Source: Clostridiales bacterium
GTDB lineage: Bacteria; Bacillota; Clostridia; Christensenellales; Aristaeellaceae
Assembly (NCBI GenBank): GCA_022776785.1
Contig: JALFHA010000377.1
Coordinates: 1 to 5,212, forward strand
Direction: 5' to 3'
DNA length: 5,212 nt
In this document: piece after piece, positions 1-5,212 of the stretch
Numbering within the stretch: the first letter of the stretch is position 1
How the letters are laid out: each line of letters opens with the position of its first letter
Program-made: the position numbers and the translations under genes
Notes under the pieces: generated by a model
The model's input: only the letters and a program-made list of their open reading frames with translations
Databases searched by the model: none
What the model was told of the DNA's origin: nothing

Positions 1-203
1 CGGGCGTGCGTGTGCCCTTCAAGGTGGCCGTCATGGGCTGCGTCGTCAATGGCCCGGGCGAGGCGCGCGAGGCTGATGTAGGTATCTGCGGCGGCGGCAA
101 CGGCGCGGGTCTGCTCATCCGCAAGGGCGAGGCGCCACGTAAGGTGACGGGCGATCTGGCGCAGATTCTCATCGACGAAATCCACGCGATGATGGGGAAC
201 TGA
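1..203 (+). CDS. ispG: 4-hydroxy-3-methylbut-2-enyl diphosphate synthase, C-terminal end (partial)
   Basis: IspG (GcpE) is the cytosolic [4Fe-4S] enzyme of the MEP isoprenoid pathway that converts MEcPP to HMBPP. Only the C-terminal part is present. The reading frame is open from base 3 and ends at TGA 201-203, so the gene begins upstream of the window; the GTG codons at 6 and 12 are internal. The diagnostic family segment VAVMGCVVNGPGEA is seen directly. Its Cys (codon 39-41) and the Glu seven residues later (codon 60-62) match the last cluster-ligand Cys and the unusual Glu ligand known in this family; the other two Cys ligands lie upstream. It is followed by the typical EADVGICGG glycine-rich stretch and a short helical tail ending in HAMMGN. 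The next gene, polC, is on the same strand about 310 bp downstream. Identification is firm; nothing can be said about the missing N-terminal part. Confidence 0.95.
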   Translation, partial: GVRVPFKVAVMGCVVNGPGEAREADVGICGGGNGAGLLIRKGEAPRKVTGDLAQILIDEIHAMMGN

Positions 204-254
204 TACCGATCTCTGATATAAGGAGCGGATAACAGGCGCGAAGCGATGATGGGG
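186..254 (+). repeat. 12-bp direct repeat, GCGATGATGGGG, two copies
   Basis: Identical copies lie at 186-197, inside the last codons of ispG, and at 243-254, in the spacer. They start 57 bases apart, so the second copy is in the ispG frame but beyond its stop codon. The second copy runs directly into the first strong hairpin of the spacer. This may be a local duplication associated with arrival of the spacer repeats; the mechanism is unknown. Confidence 0.6.
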
Positions 255-296
255 TTTGGGGATGAAATCCCCAAGCGGGTTTGGGCGGCAGCCCAA
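252..296. repeat. Tandem pair of related hairpins
   Basis: Hairpin A (254-276) pairs TTGGGGAT (256-263) with ATCCCCAA (267-274) around a GAA loop, extended by a T-G wobble and a G-C pair. Hairpin B (281-296) pairs TTGGGC with GCCCAA around a GGCA loop. Both are entered by the same nonamer, GGGTTTGGG (252-260 and 277-285), which suggests diverged copies of one unit. Neither is followed by a T run, so they are unlikely to be intrinsic terminators on this strand. They could fold in the ispG-polC transcript and affect its stability. Confidence 0.6.
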
Positions 297-332
297 CGTA
301 TCCCATTATTGATACAGCATTTCTGCAAAGTA

Positions 333-357
333 GTCAGGGAGCGAAGCGAGGCCTGAC
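333..357. repeat. Inverted repeat GTCAGG / CCTGAC
   Basis: A 6-bp perfect stem (333-338 with 352-357) encloses a 13-base loop that contains the small self-similar motif GAGCGAAGCGAG. No T tract follows. It is part of the hairpin series in the spacer; function unknown. Confidence 0.45.
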
Positions 358-358
358 G

Positions 359-378
359 GTGAGTTCAGGATGAACCAC
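359..378. repeat. Hairpin covering the ATG at 370
   Basis: GTG-A-GTTCA (359-367) can pair with TGAACCAC (371-378): eight base pairs with one bulged A (362) and a GGA loop (368-370). The ATG at 370-372, the most upstream possible polC start, sits at the loop and its GGTGAG ribosome-binding-like sequence (358-363) lies within the 5' arm. Initiation there would be occluded in RNA, which is one reason to prefer the start at 517. Confidence 0.5.
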
Positions 379-443
379 GGGGAAACCGGAAGCAATGTTT
401 TTATCGAAGAACAGTATGAGAAGCACGAAAGAAGCATACGCGA

Positions 444-468
444 GGCTCATCCCATTTCGGGATGGGCT
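444..468. repeat. Strong 10-bp inverted repeat upstream of polC
   Basis: GGCTCATCCC (444-453) pairs with GGGATGGGCT (459-468) around ATTTC, ten pairs including two G-U wobbles. A short TTTT (474-477) follows after five other bases, too far and too short for a standard intrinsic terminator, though weak termination cannot be excluded. It lies about 50 bases before the preferred polC start and may be a leader structure or another repeat unit. Confidence 0.55.
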
Positions 469-504
469 CAGCGTTTTGTCGGGATTCTTTCAAGCAAAGC
501 ATTT

Positions 505-508
505 GGAG
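505..508 (+). promoter_or_regulatory. Ribosome binding site deciding the polC start
   Basis: GGAG lies eight bases before the ATG at 517-519, a standard Shine-Dalgarno spacing. The competing ATG at 370 has GGTGAG six bases upstream, but that site lies in a hairpin. Protein length, the sharp change in third-position GC at 517 and this site together favour 517. Confidence 0.65.
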
Positions 509-516
509 CGATAGCA

Positions 517-3500
517 ATGGCTGAACAATGGGAGGGGCTGCTGGAGGGCGCCGCTGCTGAGCTGAGGGGACACCTGACGCTCGAGCGCGTGACGGCCAGC
601 CGCAGCGGAGAGGAAATCACGGTCTGCTTCTCGGCGGATATGCTGGTCGAGGAGCGGCCGTTTCTGGCGCTGCAGCGCGCGCTGCGCCGCAACTTTGCGC
701 CGATTCGCGTGTCGCTGGTGGTGAAGTCCCCGGAGCTGGCAGAGGATTTTCTGGCCGACCCGCAAAAGTATGCGCCGTTCATCCTGCGCAGCGTGCGCAG
801 GCGGCACCCGTCGGGCGCGCCGCTCTTGCAGGACGCGCGCTTTGAGTGCAAGGGCAGCGTGCTGTCGGTGCTCGTGCCGCAGGATGTCGCGCCGAAGTTC
901 CTTGCGCAGGCCGGCGTGGGGACGTACATCGAGCAGCTGGTGCGCAACGTGTTCGTGACCGACGTGAGCGTCAGCTTTCAGGCGGTCAAGCTGCGCGAGG
1001 AGCAGCTCGAGGAGCTGCGCCGCCGCCGCCGCGACGAGGACGAGCGGGCCGTGGCCGAGATGGTCAAGGAGCAGCAGGAGCAGGTGGCCGCGCAGGAGCA
1101 GAAGGCGGCGAAGGAAAAGCCGCGCGCCGTACTGGGCAGGCCGGTGACGGCGGAGCCGATGGAGATCAGCGAGCTGACCGAGGAGGCCAGCAAGATCACC
1201 ATCTGCGGCGAGGTGCTTACGAGCGAGACGCGCGAGCTCAAGGGCGGCGAGATGCAGCTGCTCACCTTTGCCATCACGGATTACACGAACACCATCAAGT
1301 GCAAGGCGTTCCTGCGCTACAAGCCGCGCCGGGGACGCTTCGGGCAGAGCACGGAGGAGGACGACCGCCCGCCGACGGACGAGGAAAAGAAGGCTGTTGC
1401 AGACGTCATCGCCGCTGTGCAGCCGGGCAAGTGGTTCGCCGTGCGCGGCGACGTGAAGATGGACAGCTTCGAGCACGGGCTGGTGATGATGGTGCTGGAT
1501 ATCGACGCGCGCGAGAAGCCCATGCGTCAGGACACCGCCGAGCGCAAGCGCATCGAGCTGCACATGCACACCAACATGAGCGAGATGGACGGCGTGAGCT
1601 CCGCTTCCGACCTCATCAAGCGCGCGGCGCAGTGGGGGCACCCGGCTGTGGCGATCACCGATCACGGCGTGGTGCAGGCATTCCCGGAGGCGTTCGGCGC
1701 GGCGAAGAAGAACAAGATCAAGCTGATTCCCGGCGTGGAGGCCTACCTGACCGACGTGACGACCGTCGTGGAAAACGCGGATGCCCGTGGCCTGCACGAC
1801 GACATCGTGGTGGTGGACTTCGAGACGACGGGCCTGAATCCCCGCAAATGCCGCATCATGGAGATCGGCGCGGTGCGCATACGCGGCGGACAGATCGTGG
1901 AGGAATACTCCCGGTTCGTCAACCCGCAGGAGCCGATTCCGCAGGAGGTCTCCGAGCTGACGCACATCACCGATTCGATGGTTGCTGACGCACAGACCGC
2001 CGAGGTGGAAATCCCGAAGCTGCTGGAGTTCATCGGCGACGCGGCCTTTGCGGCGCACAATGCGAAGTTCGATTATTCCTTCCTGACGGAGGAGTGCAAA
2101 CGGCTGGGGATTGAAATCCACATGCCCGTCATCGACACGCTGGAATTCTCCCGGCGCATGTATCCCAGCCTCAAGAGCCACAAGCTGGGCTCGGTGTGCA
2201 AGTCGCTGGGCATCAGCCTCAAGAACGCGCACCGCGCTGTGCACGACGCGCGCGCGACGGCGCAGATGCTCAACCGGATGCTCGGCAGCGCCATGGAAAA
2301 GGGCGTTGAGCACCTGAACGAAATCAACAGCGCGCTGACCGGCGGCGCCATCGGCGATTCCTACCACATCATCCTGCTGGCCGCCGAGCAGGACGGCATC
2401 ACCAACATCAACAAGATCGTCTCCGAAGGGCATCTCTATTACTTCAGCCGCAGGCCGCACACGCCGCGCAGCATTTTGCAGAAGTACCGCAAGGGCATCA
2501 TCGTCGGCTCGGCCTGCGAGGCGGGCGAGCTGTTCCGTGCCGTCGTCGAGGGCAAGAACGACACAGAGCTCAAGCGCATCGCGCGGTTCTACGACTATCT
2601 GGAGATTCAGCCCATCGGCAACAACGCCTTCATGCTGCGCGAGGGCACCGCGGAGGACGAGGAGCAGCTTCGCGACTTCAACCGCAAGATCGTCTGGCTC
2701 GGCGAGGAGCTGGGCATCCCCGTCGTGGCGACGGGCGACGTGCACTTTCTCGACCCGAAGGACGCGAAATTCCGGGCGATCATCCAGGCGGCGCACGGCT
2801 TCAGGGACGCGGACAATCAGCCGCCGCTCTACTTCAAGACCACGCAGGAGATGCTCGAGGAGTTCAGCTATCTCGGCAAGGAAAAGGCGGAGGAGGTCGT
2901 CATCGACAACCCGGCGAAGATCGCCGCGCGCATCGGCGAGGTGGGCCTGTATCCCAAGCATCCGGAGGGCAAGGAGACCTTCCAGCCCTACTGGCCGGAC
3001 GCGGCGGACAACATCCGCAATCTCTGCGAGCAGCAGATCCGCGAGTGGTTCGGCGACAATCCGCCGGAAATCGTCGTGGCACGCAAGGAGAAGGAGCTTT
3101 CCTCCATCCTGGGCTACGGCTACGGCACGCTCTACAACATCGCGGAAAAGCTGGTGAAAAAGTCGAACGCCGACGGCTACCTCGTCGGCTCGCGCGGCAG
3201 CGTCGGCTCGTCCTATGTGGCGCATCTGGTGGGCATCTCGGAGGTCAACGCGCTGCCGCCGCACTACCGCTGCCCCAAATGCAAATTCTACGACTTTGAC
3301 GTGGACAAACAGAAATACAAGGTCGGCGTCGACCTGCCGGTGCGCATGTGCCCCAACTGCGGCGCGGAGCTCTACCGCGACGGGTTTGACATCCCGTTCG
3401 AGGTGTTCCTCGGCTTCAAGGGCGACAAGGTGCCGGATATCGACCTGAACTTCTCAGGCGTCTACCAGCCGCGCGCCCACGCCTACATCGAGGAGCTGTT

Positions 3501-4863
3501 CGGCAAGGGCTACTGCTACCGCGCCGGAACCATCGGCACGCTCGCGGACAAGACGGCCTACGGCTACGTCAAAAAATACTGCGAGGAGCGGGAACTGACG
3601 CTCTCGGAGGCGGAGATGAACCGGCTGGCGCTGGGATGCGTGGGCATCAAGCGCACGACGGGCCAGCACCCGGCGGGCATGGTCGTGCTGCCCAAGGAAT
3701 ACGAGATTCAGCAGTTCGTCGCCATCCAGCACCCGGCCAACGACATGAGCAGCCCGGTGATCACCACGCACTACGACTTCGGCTCGATGCACGACGTGCT
3801 GGTCAAGCTCGACGTGCTCGGCCATGATGACCCGACGATGATCCGTATGCTGATGGATCTGACGGGCGTGGACGCGCGCACGCTGCCGCTGACTGACCCG
3901 GAGGTCATCTCCCTGTTCTCGGGCACGGAGGCGCTGGGCGTGACCCCGGAGCAGATCGGCTCCAAGACGGGTACCTACGGCGTGCCGGAGTTCGGCACGC
4001 GCTTTGTGCGCCAGATGCTCGAGGAGACGCGCCCGACGACGATGGAGGAGCTCATCCGCATCTCCGGCCTGTCGCACGGCACGGACGTGTGGATTGGCAA
4101 CGCGCAGGAGATCATCAAGGCGGGCATTGCGCCGCTGGCCTCCTGCATCTGCTGCCGCGACGACATCATGAACGCGCTTATCGATTACGGCGTCGCGCCG
4201 AAGATGGCGTTTGACACGATGGAGTCCGTGCGAAAGGGCAGGGGTCTCAAGCCGGAGATGGAGCAGGCGATGCTCGAGCACAATGTGCCCGACTGGTTTA
4301 TCGACTCCTGCAAGAAGATCAAGTACATGTTCCCCAAGGGGCATGCGGTCGCCTACGTCACGATGGCGCTGCGCATCGCATGGTACAAGGTGCACAGGCC
4401 GGCAGCCTACTACTGCGCCTACTACACCGTGCGCGCGGACTGCTTTGACGCGAGCGTGCTGGGCGGCTCGCTGGAGTCCATCCGCGCCCGCTACAAGGAA
4501 ATGGATGAGAACAGCAAGGACCTCACCCAGAAGGACAAGGACCTGATGGTCATCATGGAGCTGGTGATCGAGATGCTCTGCCGGGGCATCCGTCTGGCTC
4601 CGGTCGACCTCTACAAGTCCGACGCGACGAAGTTCCAGGTCGTCTCCGACACGCTCATCCGGATGCCGTTCAACGCCATTCCGGGTCTTGGCGAGGCTGC
4701 GGCGCAGAGCATCGTGGAGGCGCGGGAGGCCTCGCCGTTCATCTCGGTGGAGGACCTGCGCGCGCGCACGAAGATTTCCCTGTCGCTGATCGACCTGCTG
4801 CGCGAGTGCGGCTGCCTGACCGGCCTGCCGGAGACGAACCAGACAACGCTCTTTTCCTTCTGA
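517..4863 (+). CDS. polC: DNA polymerase III alpha subunit, Gram-positive PolC type
   Basis: Replicative polymerase with built-in proofreading; it extends primers at the fork and is tethered to the sliding clamp. The product is 1448 aa, close to the roughly 1440 aa of Bacillus-type PolC. Domains in order: N-terminal domains (about 1-157); a charged helix with five consecutive Arg (about 158-201); an OB fold (about 226-345, with an extra loop near 268-290); and a PHP domain split by the exonuclease. Candidate PHP metal residues are H349, H351, D358, H383, E408, C667, D741 and H743. The DEDDh exonuclease has D434/E436, D519, H572 and D577. The palm carries the GSRGSVGSS motif (891-899), a Cys4 zinc ribbon (C919, C922, C945, C948), catalytic D974 and D976 in PDIDLNF, and D1099 in KLDVLGHDD. 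Fingers follow, then a helix-hairpin-helix (IPGLG, 1388-1392). The C-terminal clamp motif is QTTLF (1442-1446), followed by SF. All signature residues are intact. An in-frame ATG at 370 would add 49 residues; codon usage argues against it. Confidence 0.97.
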   Translation: MAEQWEGLLEGAAAELRGHLTLERVTASRSGEEITVCFSADMLVEERPFLALQRALRRNFAPIRVSLVVKSPELAEDFLADPQKYAPFILRSVRRRHPSGAPLLQDARFECKGSVLSVLVPQDVAPKFLAQAGVGTYIEQLVRNVFVTDVSVSFQAVKLREEQLEELRRRRRDEDERAVAEMVKEQQEQVAAQEQKAAKEKPRAVLGRPVTAEPMEISELTEEASKITICGEVLTSETRELKGGEMQLLTFAITDYTNTIKCKAFLRYKPRRGRFGQSTEEDDRPPTDEEKKAVADVIAAVQPGKWFAVRGDVKMDSFEHGLVMMVLDIDAREKPMRQDTAERKRIELHMHTNMSEMDGVSSASDLIKRAAQWGHPAVAITDHGVVQAFPEAFGAAKKNKIKLIPGVEAYLTDVTTVVENADARGLHDDIVVVDFETTGLNPRKCRIMEIGAVRIRGGQIVEEYSRFVNPQEPIPQEVSELTHITDSMVADAQTAEVEIPKLLEFIGDAAFAAHNAKFDYSFLTEECKRLGIEIHMPVIDTLEFSRRMYPSLKSHKLGSVCKSLGISLKNAHRAVHDARATAQMLNRMLGSAMEKGVEHLNEINSALTGGAIGDSYHIILLAAEQDGITNINKIVSEGHLYYFSRRPHTPRSILQKYRKGIIVGSACEAGELFRAVVEGKNDTELKRIARFYDYLEIQPIGNNAFMLREGTAEDEEQLRDFNRKIVWLGEELGIPVVATGDVHFLDPKDAKFRAIIQAAHGFRDADNQPPLYFKTTQEMLEEFSYLGKEKAEEVVIDNPAKIAARIGEVGLYPKHPEGKETFQPYWPDAADNIRNLCEQQIREWFGDNPPEIVVARKEKELSSILGYGYGTLYNIAEKLVKKSNADGYLVGSRGSVGSSYVAHLVGISEVNALPPHYRCPKCKFYDFDVDKQKYKVGVDLPVRMCPNCGAELYRDGFDIPFEVFLGFKGDKVPDIDLNFSGVYQPRAHAYIEELFGKGYCYRAGTIGTLADKTAYGYVKKYCEERELTLSEAEMNRLALGCVGIKRTTGQHPAGMVVLPKEYEIQQFVAIQHPANDMSSPVITTHYDFGSMHDVLVKLDVLGHDDPTMIRMLMDLTGVDARTLPLTDPEVISLFSGTEALGVTPEQIGSKTGTYGVPEFGTRFVRQMLEETRPTTMEELIRISGLSHGTDVWIGNAQEIIKAGIAPLASCICCRDDIMNALIDYGVAPKMAFDTMESVRKGRGLKPEMEQAMLEHNVPDWFIDSCKKIKYMFPKGHAVAYVTMALRIAWYKVHRPAAYYCAYYTVRADCFDASVLGGSLESIRARYKEMDENSKDLTQKDKDLMVIMELVIEMLCRGIRLAPVDLYKSDATKFQVVSDTLIRMPFNAIPGLGEAAAQSIVEAREASPFISVEDLRARTKISLSLIDLLRECGCLTGLPETNQTTLFSF

Positions 4864-4971
4864 GCAGGCGCAAATGCCAGCGTGCGGCGCGCAGAGCGGC
4901 TTTTTCCCGGAATTCTGTGATAAAAAAGCGAGAAACAGGCCCTTGCAGGGCTCAAAAACAGCGGGAAAGGG
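4864..4971. other. polC downstream region before the rimP promoter
   Basis: This stretch contains the probable polC terminator (4876-4905). It also has an A/T-rich inverted pair, GCTTTTT (4899-4905) with AAAAAGC (4923-4929), and a small hairpin in which GGCCCT (4938-4943) pairs with AGGGCT (4947-4952) around TGC. The last has no T tract on this strand and no clear role. AAAAAGCG occurs at 4923-4930 and again at 4983-4990. No coding potential is evident. Confidence 0.5.
4876..4905 (+). terminator. Probable intrinsic terminator of polC
   Basis: Twelve bases after the polC stop codon, GCC-A-GC-G-TGCG (4876-4886) can pair with CGCA-GA-GCGGC (4890-4900) around a GCG loop. This gives nine pairs, eight of them G-C, with one bulged A and a small internal loop. 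Five T's (4901-4905) follow directly. Position and shape fit a Rho-independent terminator, but the stem is imperfect and the T tract short, so efficiency may be partial. Confidence 0.55.
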
Positions 4972-5000
4972 TTGTAATTTTGAAAAAGCGGTGATATAAT
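4972..5000 (+). promoter_or_regulatory. Housekeeping sigma-type promoter for rimP
   Basis: The -35 element is TTGTAA (4972-4977, four of six consensus bases), followed by a 17-base spacer and a perfect TATAAT (4995-5000). TG at 4992-4993 with one base before the hexamer makes an extended -10. The expected transcription start is near 5007, giving a leader of about 113 nt before rimP. This is the best promoter in the window and indicates that rimP and the genes after it do not depend on read-through from polC. Confidence 0.85.
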
Positions 5001-5026
5001 AGCCGCGTAGGATGATTGAGACTGTG

Positions 5027-5045
5027 GGCTGCCTGTACGGCGGCC
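5027..5045 (+). promoter_or_regulatory. First hairpin of the rimP leader
   Basis: GGCTGCC (5027-5033) pairs with GGCGGCC (5039-5045) around a TGTAC loop, seven pairs with one G-U. It begins about 20 nt into the predicted transcript, and six bases separate it from the attenuator-like hairpin. GTGGGC at 5024-5029 overlaps its 5' arm and is exactly complementary to 5071-5076 in the second hairpin, so the two structures could compete. Confidence 0.5.
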
Positions 5046-5051
5046 TTGATG

Positions 5052-5086
5052 GAAAGAGTGGGATGCGTATGCCCACTCTTTCTGTT
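5052..5086 (+). terminator. Attenuator-like hairpin in the rimP leader
   Basis: GAAAGAGTGGG (5052-5062) pairs perfectly over 11 bp with CCCACTCTTTC (5072-5082) around a 9-base loop. The G-C-rich core ends at 5078 and is followed by TTTCTGTT (5079-5086), six T's in eight bases. It lies between the promoter and the rimP start codon, so a terminator here would act as an attenuator, not as the end of a gene. The interrupted U tract is the kind of weak site expected to need NusA help. In Bacillus subtilis the ylxS(rimP)-nusA operon is reported to be autoregulated by NusA-dependent termination in its leader; that this hairpin does the same is inference. nusA itself is not in the window. Confidence 0.65.
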
Positions 5087-5107
5087 GACAGGGCAAGTGA
5101 TGATTGT

Positions 5108-5112
5108 GGGAG
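5108..5112 (+). promoter_or_regulatory. rimP ribosome binding site
   Basis: GGGAG lies seven bases before the ATG at 5120. An in-frame TGA at 5117-5119, directly before this ATG, rules out any upstream extension, so the start is well fixed. Confidence 0.75.
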
Positions 5113-5119
5113 TGTGTGA

Positions 5120-5212
5120 ATGGCACAAAGCGATCTGACCCGGGTTGTGGAGCCCGCCTGCCGCGCGCTGGCGAGCCAGCTTTCCTATGAGCTGGTGGAC
5201 GTCGAGCTGGTG
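5120..5212 (+). CDS. rimP: Ribosome maturation factor RimP, N-terminal end (partial)
   Basis: RimP (YlxS/YhbC) is a cytosolic assembly factor for the 30S ribosomal subunit. Only the first 31 codons are present and the gene runs off the window. The protein opens with a short polar stretch, then VVEPACRALASQL, then YELVDVELV. This matches the family's start, where a helix with a VxPxxxxLG-like pattern is followed by the strand ELVDVEFV. The usual Gly before YELVD is replaced here by Ser (QLSYELVD). Position after polC and the dedicated promoter and leader support the call, because rimP normally follows polC in Clostridia and leads the nusA operon. The start is fixed by GGGAG seven bases upstream and an in-frame stop directly before the ATG. 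Identification rests on a short fragment plus context. Confidence 0.87.
   Translation, partial: MAQSDLTRVVEPACRALASQLSYELVDVELV

Larger units (their letters stand above)
204..516. other. ispG-polC spacer rich in inverted repeats; no supported gene
   Basis: These 313 bases carry no reading frame I would defend and are less GC-biased than the flanking genes. They hold a series of inverted repeats: 254-276, 281-296, 298-315 (weak, 5 bp with an 8-nt loop), 333-357, 359-378 and 444-468, with a weaker GTATG/CATAC pair at 414-418/435-439. A 12-bp direct repeat links the 3' end of ispG (186-197) with 243-254. I see no convincing promoter: TGATATAAG at 214-222 resembles an extended -10 but has no -35 partner. 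No hairpin here has a proper T tract, so no clean terminator for ispG is visible, and ispG and polC could be co-transcribed. The tandem hairpins and the GAGCGAAGCGAG motif look like dispersed intergenic palindromic repeats, but that is inference. Confidence 0.6.

Noticed and set aside
214..222. Extended -10-like TGATATAAG after ispG as a polC promoter
   Set aside because: There is no acceptable -35 at 16-18 bases upstream, and the site is about 300 bases from the polC start. One partial element is not enough.
309..337. TTGATA (309-314) as a -35 for polC
   Set aside because: The hexamers at 16-18 bases downstream (such as TAGTCA or AGTCAG) do not resemble a -10.
246..356. 36-codon frame starting ATG-ATG in the ispG-polC spacer
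   Set aside because: The nearest Shine-Dalgarno-like AAGGAG (220-225) is 20 bases away, and most of the frame consists of hairpin arms, so the sequence is better explained as inverted repeats.
846..1988. 380-codon plus-strand frame overlapping polC in another phase
   Set aside because: The product is low-complexity Arg/Ala/Gly-rich, typical of an out-of-frame reading of a GC-rich gene, with no plausible initiation signal.
490..3264. Very long antisense open frame (about 924 codons) on the minus strand within polC
   Set aside because: It lies opposite a gene whose protein is fully explained as PolC. Its translation is rich in Arg, Leu, Ala, His and Asp, as expected from the reverse complement of GC-rich codons, and shows no known domain.
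3271..3360. Cys-rich segment in PolC as a sign of a fused or foreign domain
   Set aside because: The two CxxC pairs are the normal zinc ribbon of PolC, flanked by the usual LPPHY and GFDIPFE contexts.
3454..5076. Second long minus-strand frame (about 540 codons) over the polC 3' half and the rimP leader
   Set aside because: Same cause: GC-biased codon usage in polC suppresses stops on the other strand. It also crosses the terminator, promoter and leader hairpins, which would not be expected of a real gene.
5085..5090. Perfect TTGACA just upstream of rimP
   Set aside because: No -10-like hexamer lies 16-18 bases downstream, and a start there would fall inside rimP. It overlaps the tail of the attenuator.

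Overview
This is an ordinary housekeeping stretch of a GC-rich Gram-positive genome, most likely a high-GC member of the Clostridia (Bacillota). The main evidence is a full-length PolC, the Gram-positive-type replicative DNA polymerase III alpha subunit. It sits between the end of ispG (isoprenoid biosynthesis) and the start of rimP (ribosome maturation). As I recall, the order ispG - polC - rimP(ylxS) is common in Clostridia, where rimP usually heads a nusA/infB/rbfA operon. Species and genus cannot be read from the window.

Layout: (1) bases 1-203 are the last codons of ispG, with the end of its iron-sulfur cluster site. (2) Bases 204-516 form a spacer with at least five inverted repeats, two of them tandem and related, plus a 12-bp direct repeat shared with the 3' end of ispG. 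(3) Bases 517-4863 are polC (1448 aa). An in-frame ATG at 370 would add 49 residues, but codon usage, the ribosome binding site and family length favour 517. (4) Bases 4864-5119 separate polC from rimP. They hold a probable intrinsic terminator for polC, a near-consensus promoter (TTGTAA-17-TATAAT with an extended TG), and a leader of about 113 nt. The leader has two hairpins; the second is a perfect 11-bp stem followed by an interrupted U tract, which looks like an attenuator. (5) Bases 5120-5212 are the first 31 codons of rimP.

Taken together, the terminator, promoter and leader suggest that ispG-polC and rimP-onward are separate transcription units. PolC appears fully functional: the PHP, DEDDh exonuclease, Zn-ribbon, polymerase and clamp-binding signatures are all intact. 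I see no mobile element, CRISPR array, tRNA, rRNA or unfamiliar protein system. The points most worth a second look are the rimP leader and the repeat-rich spacer before polC.
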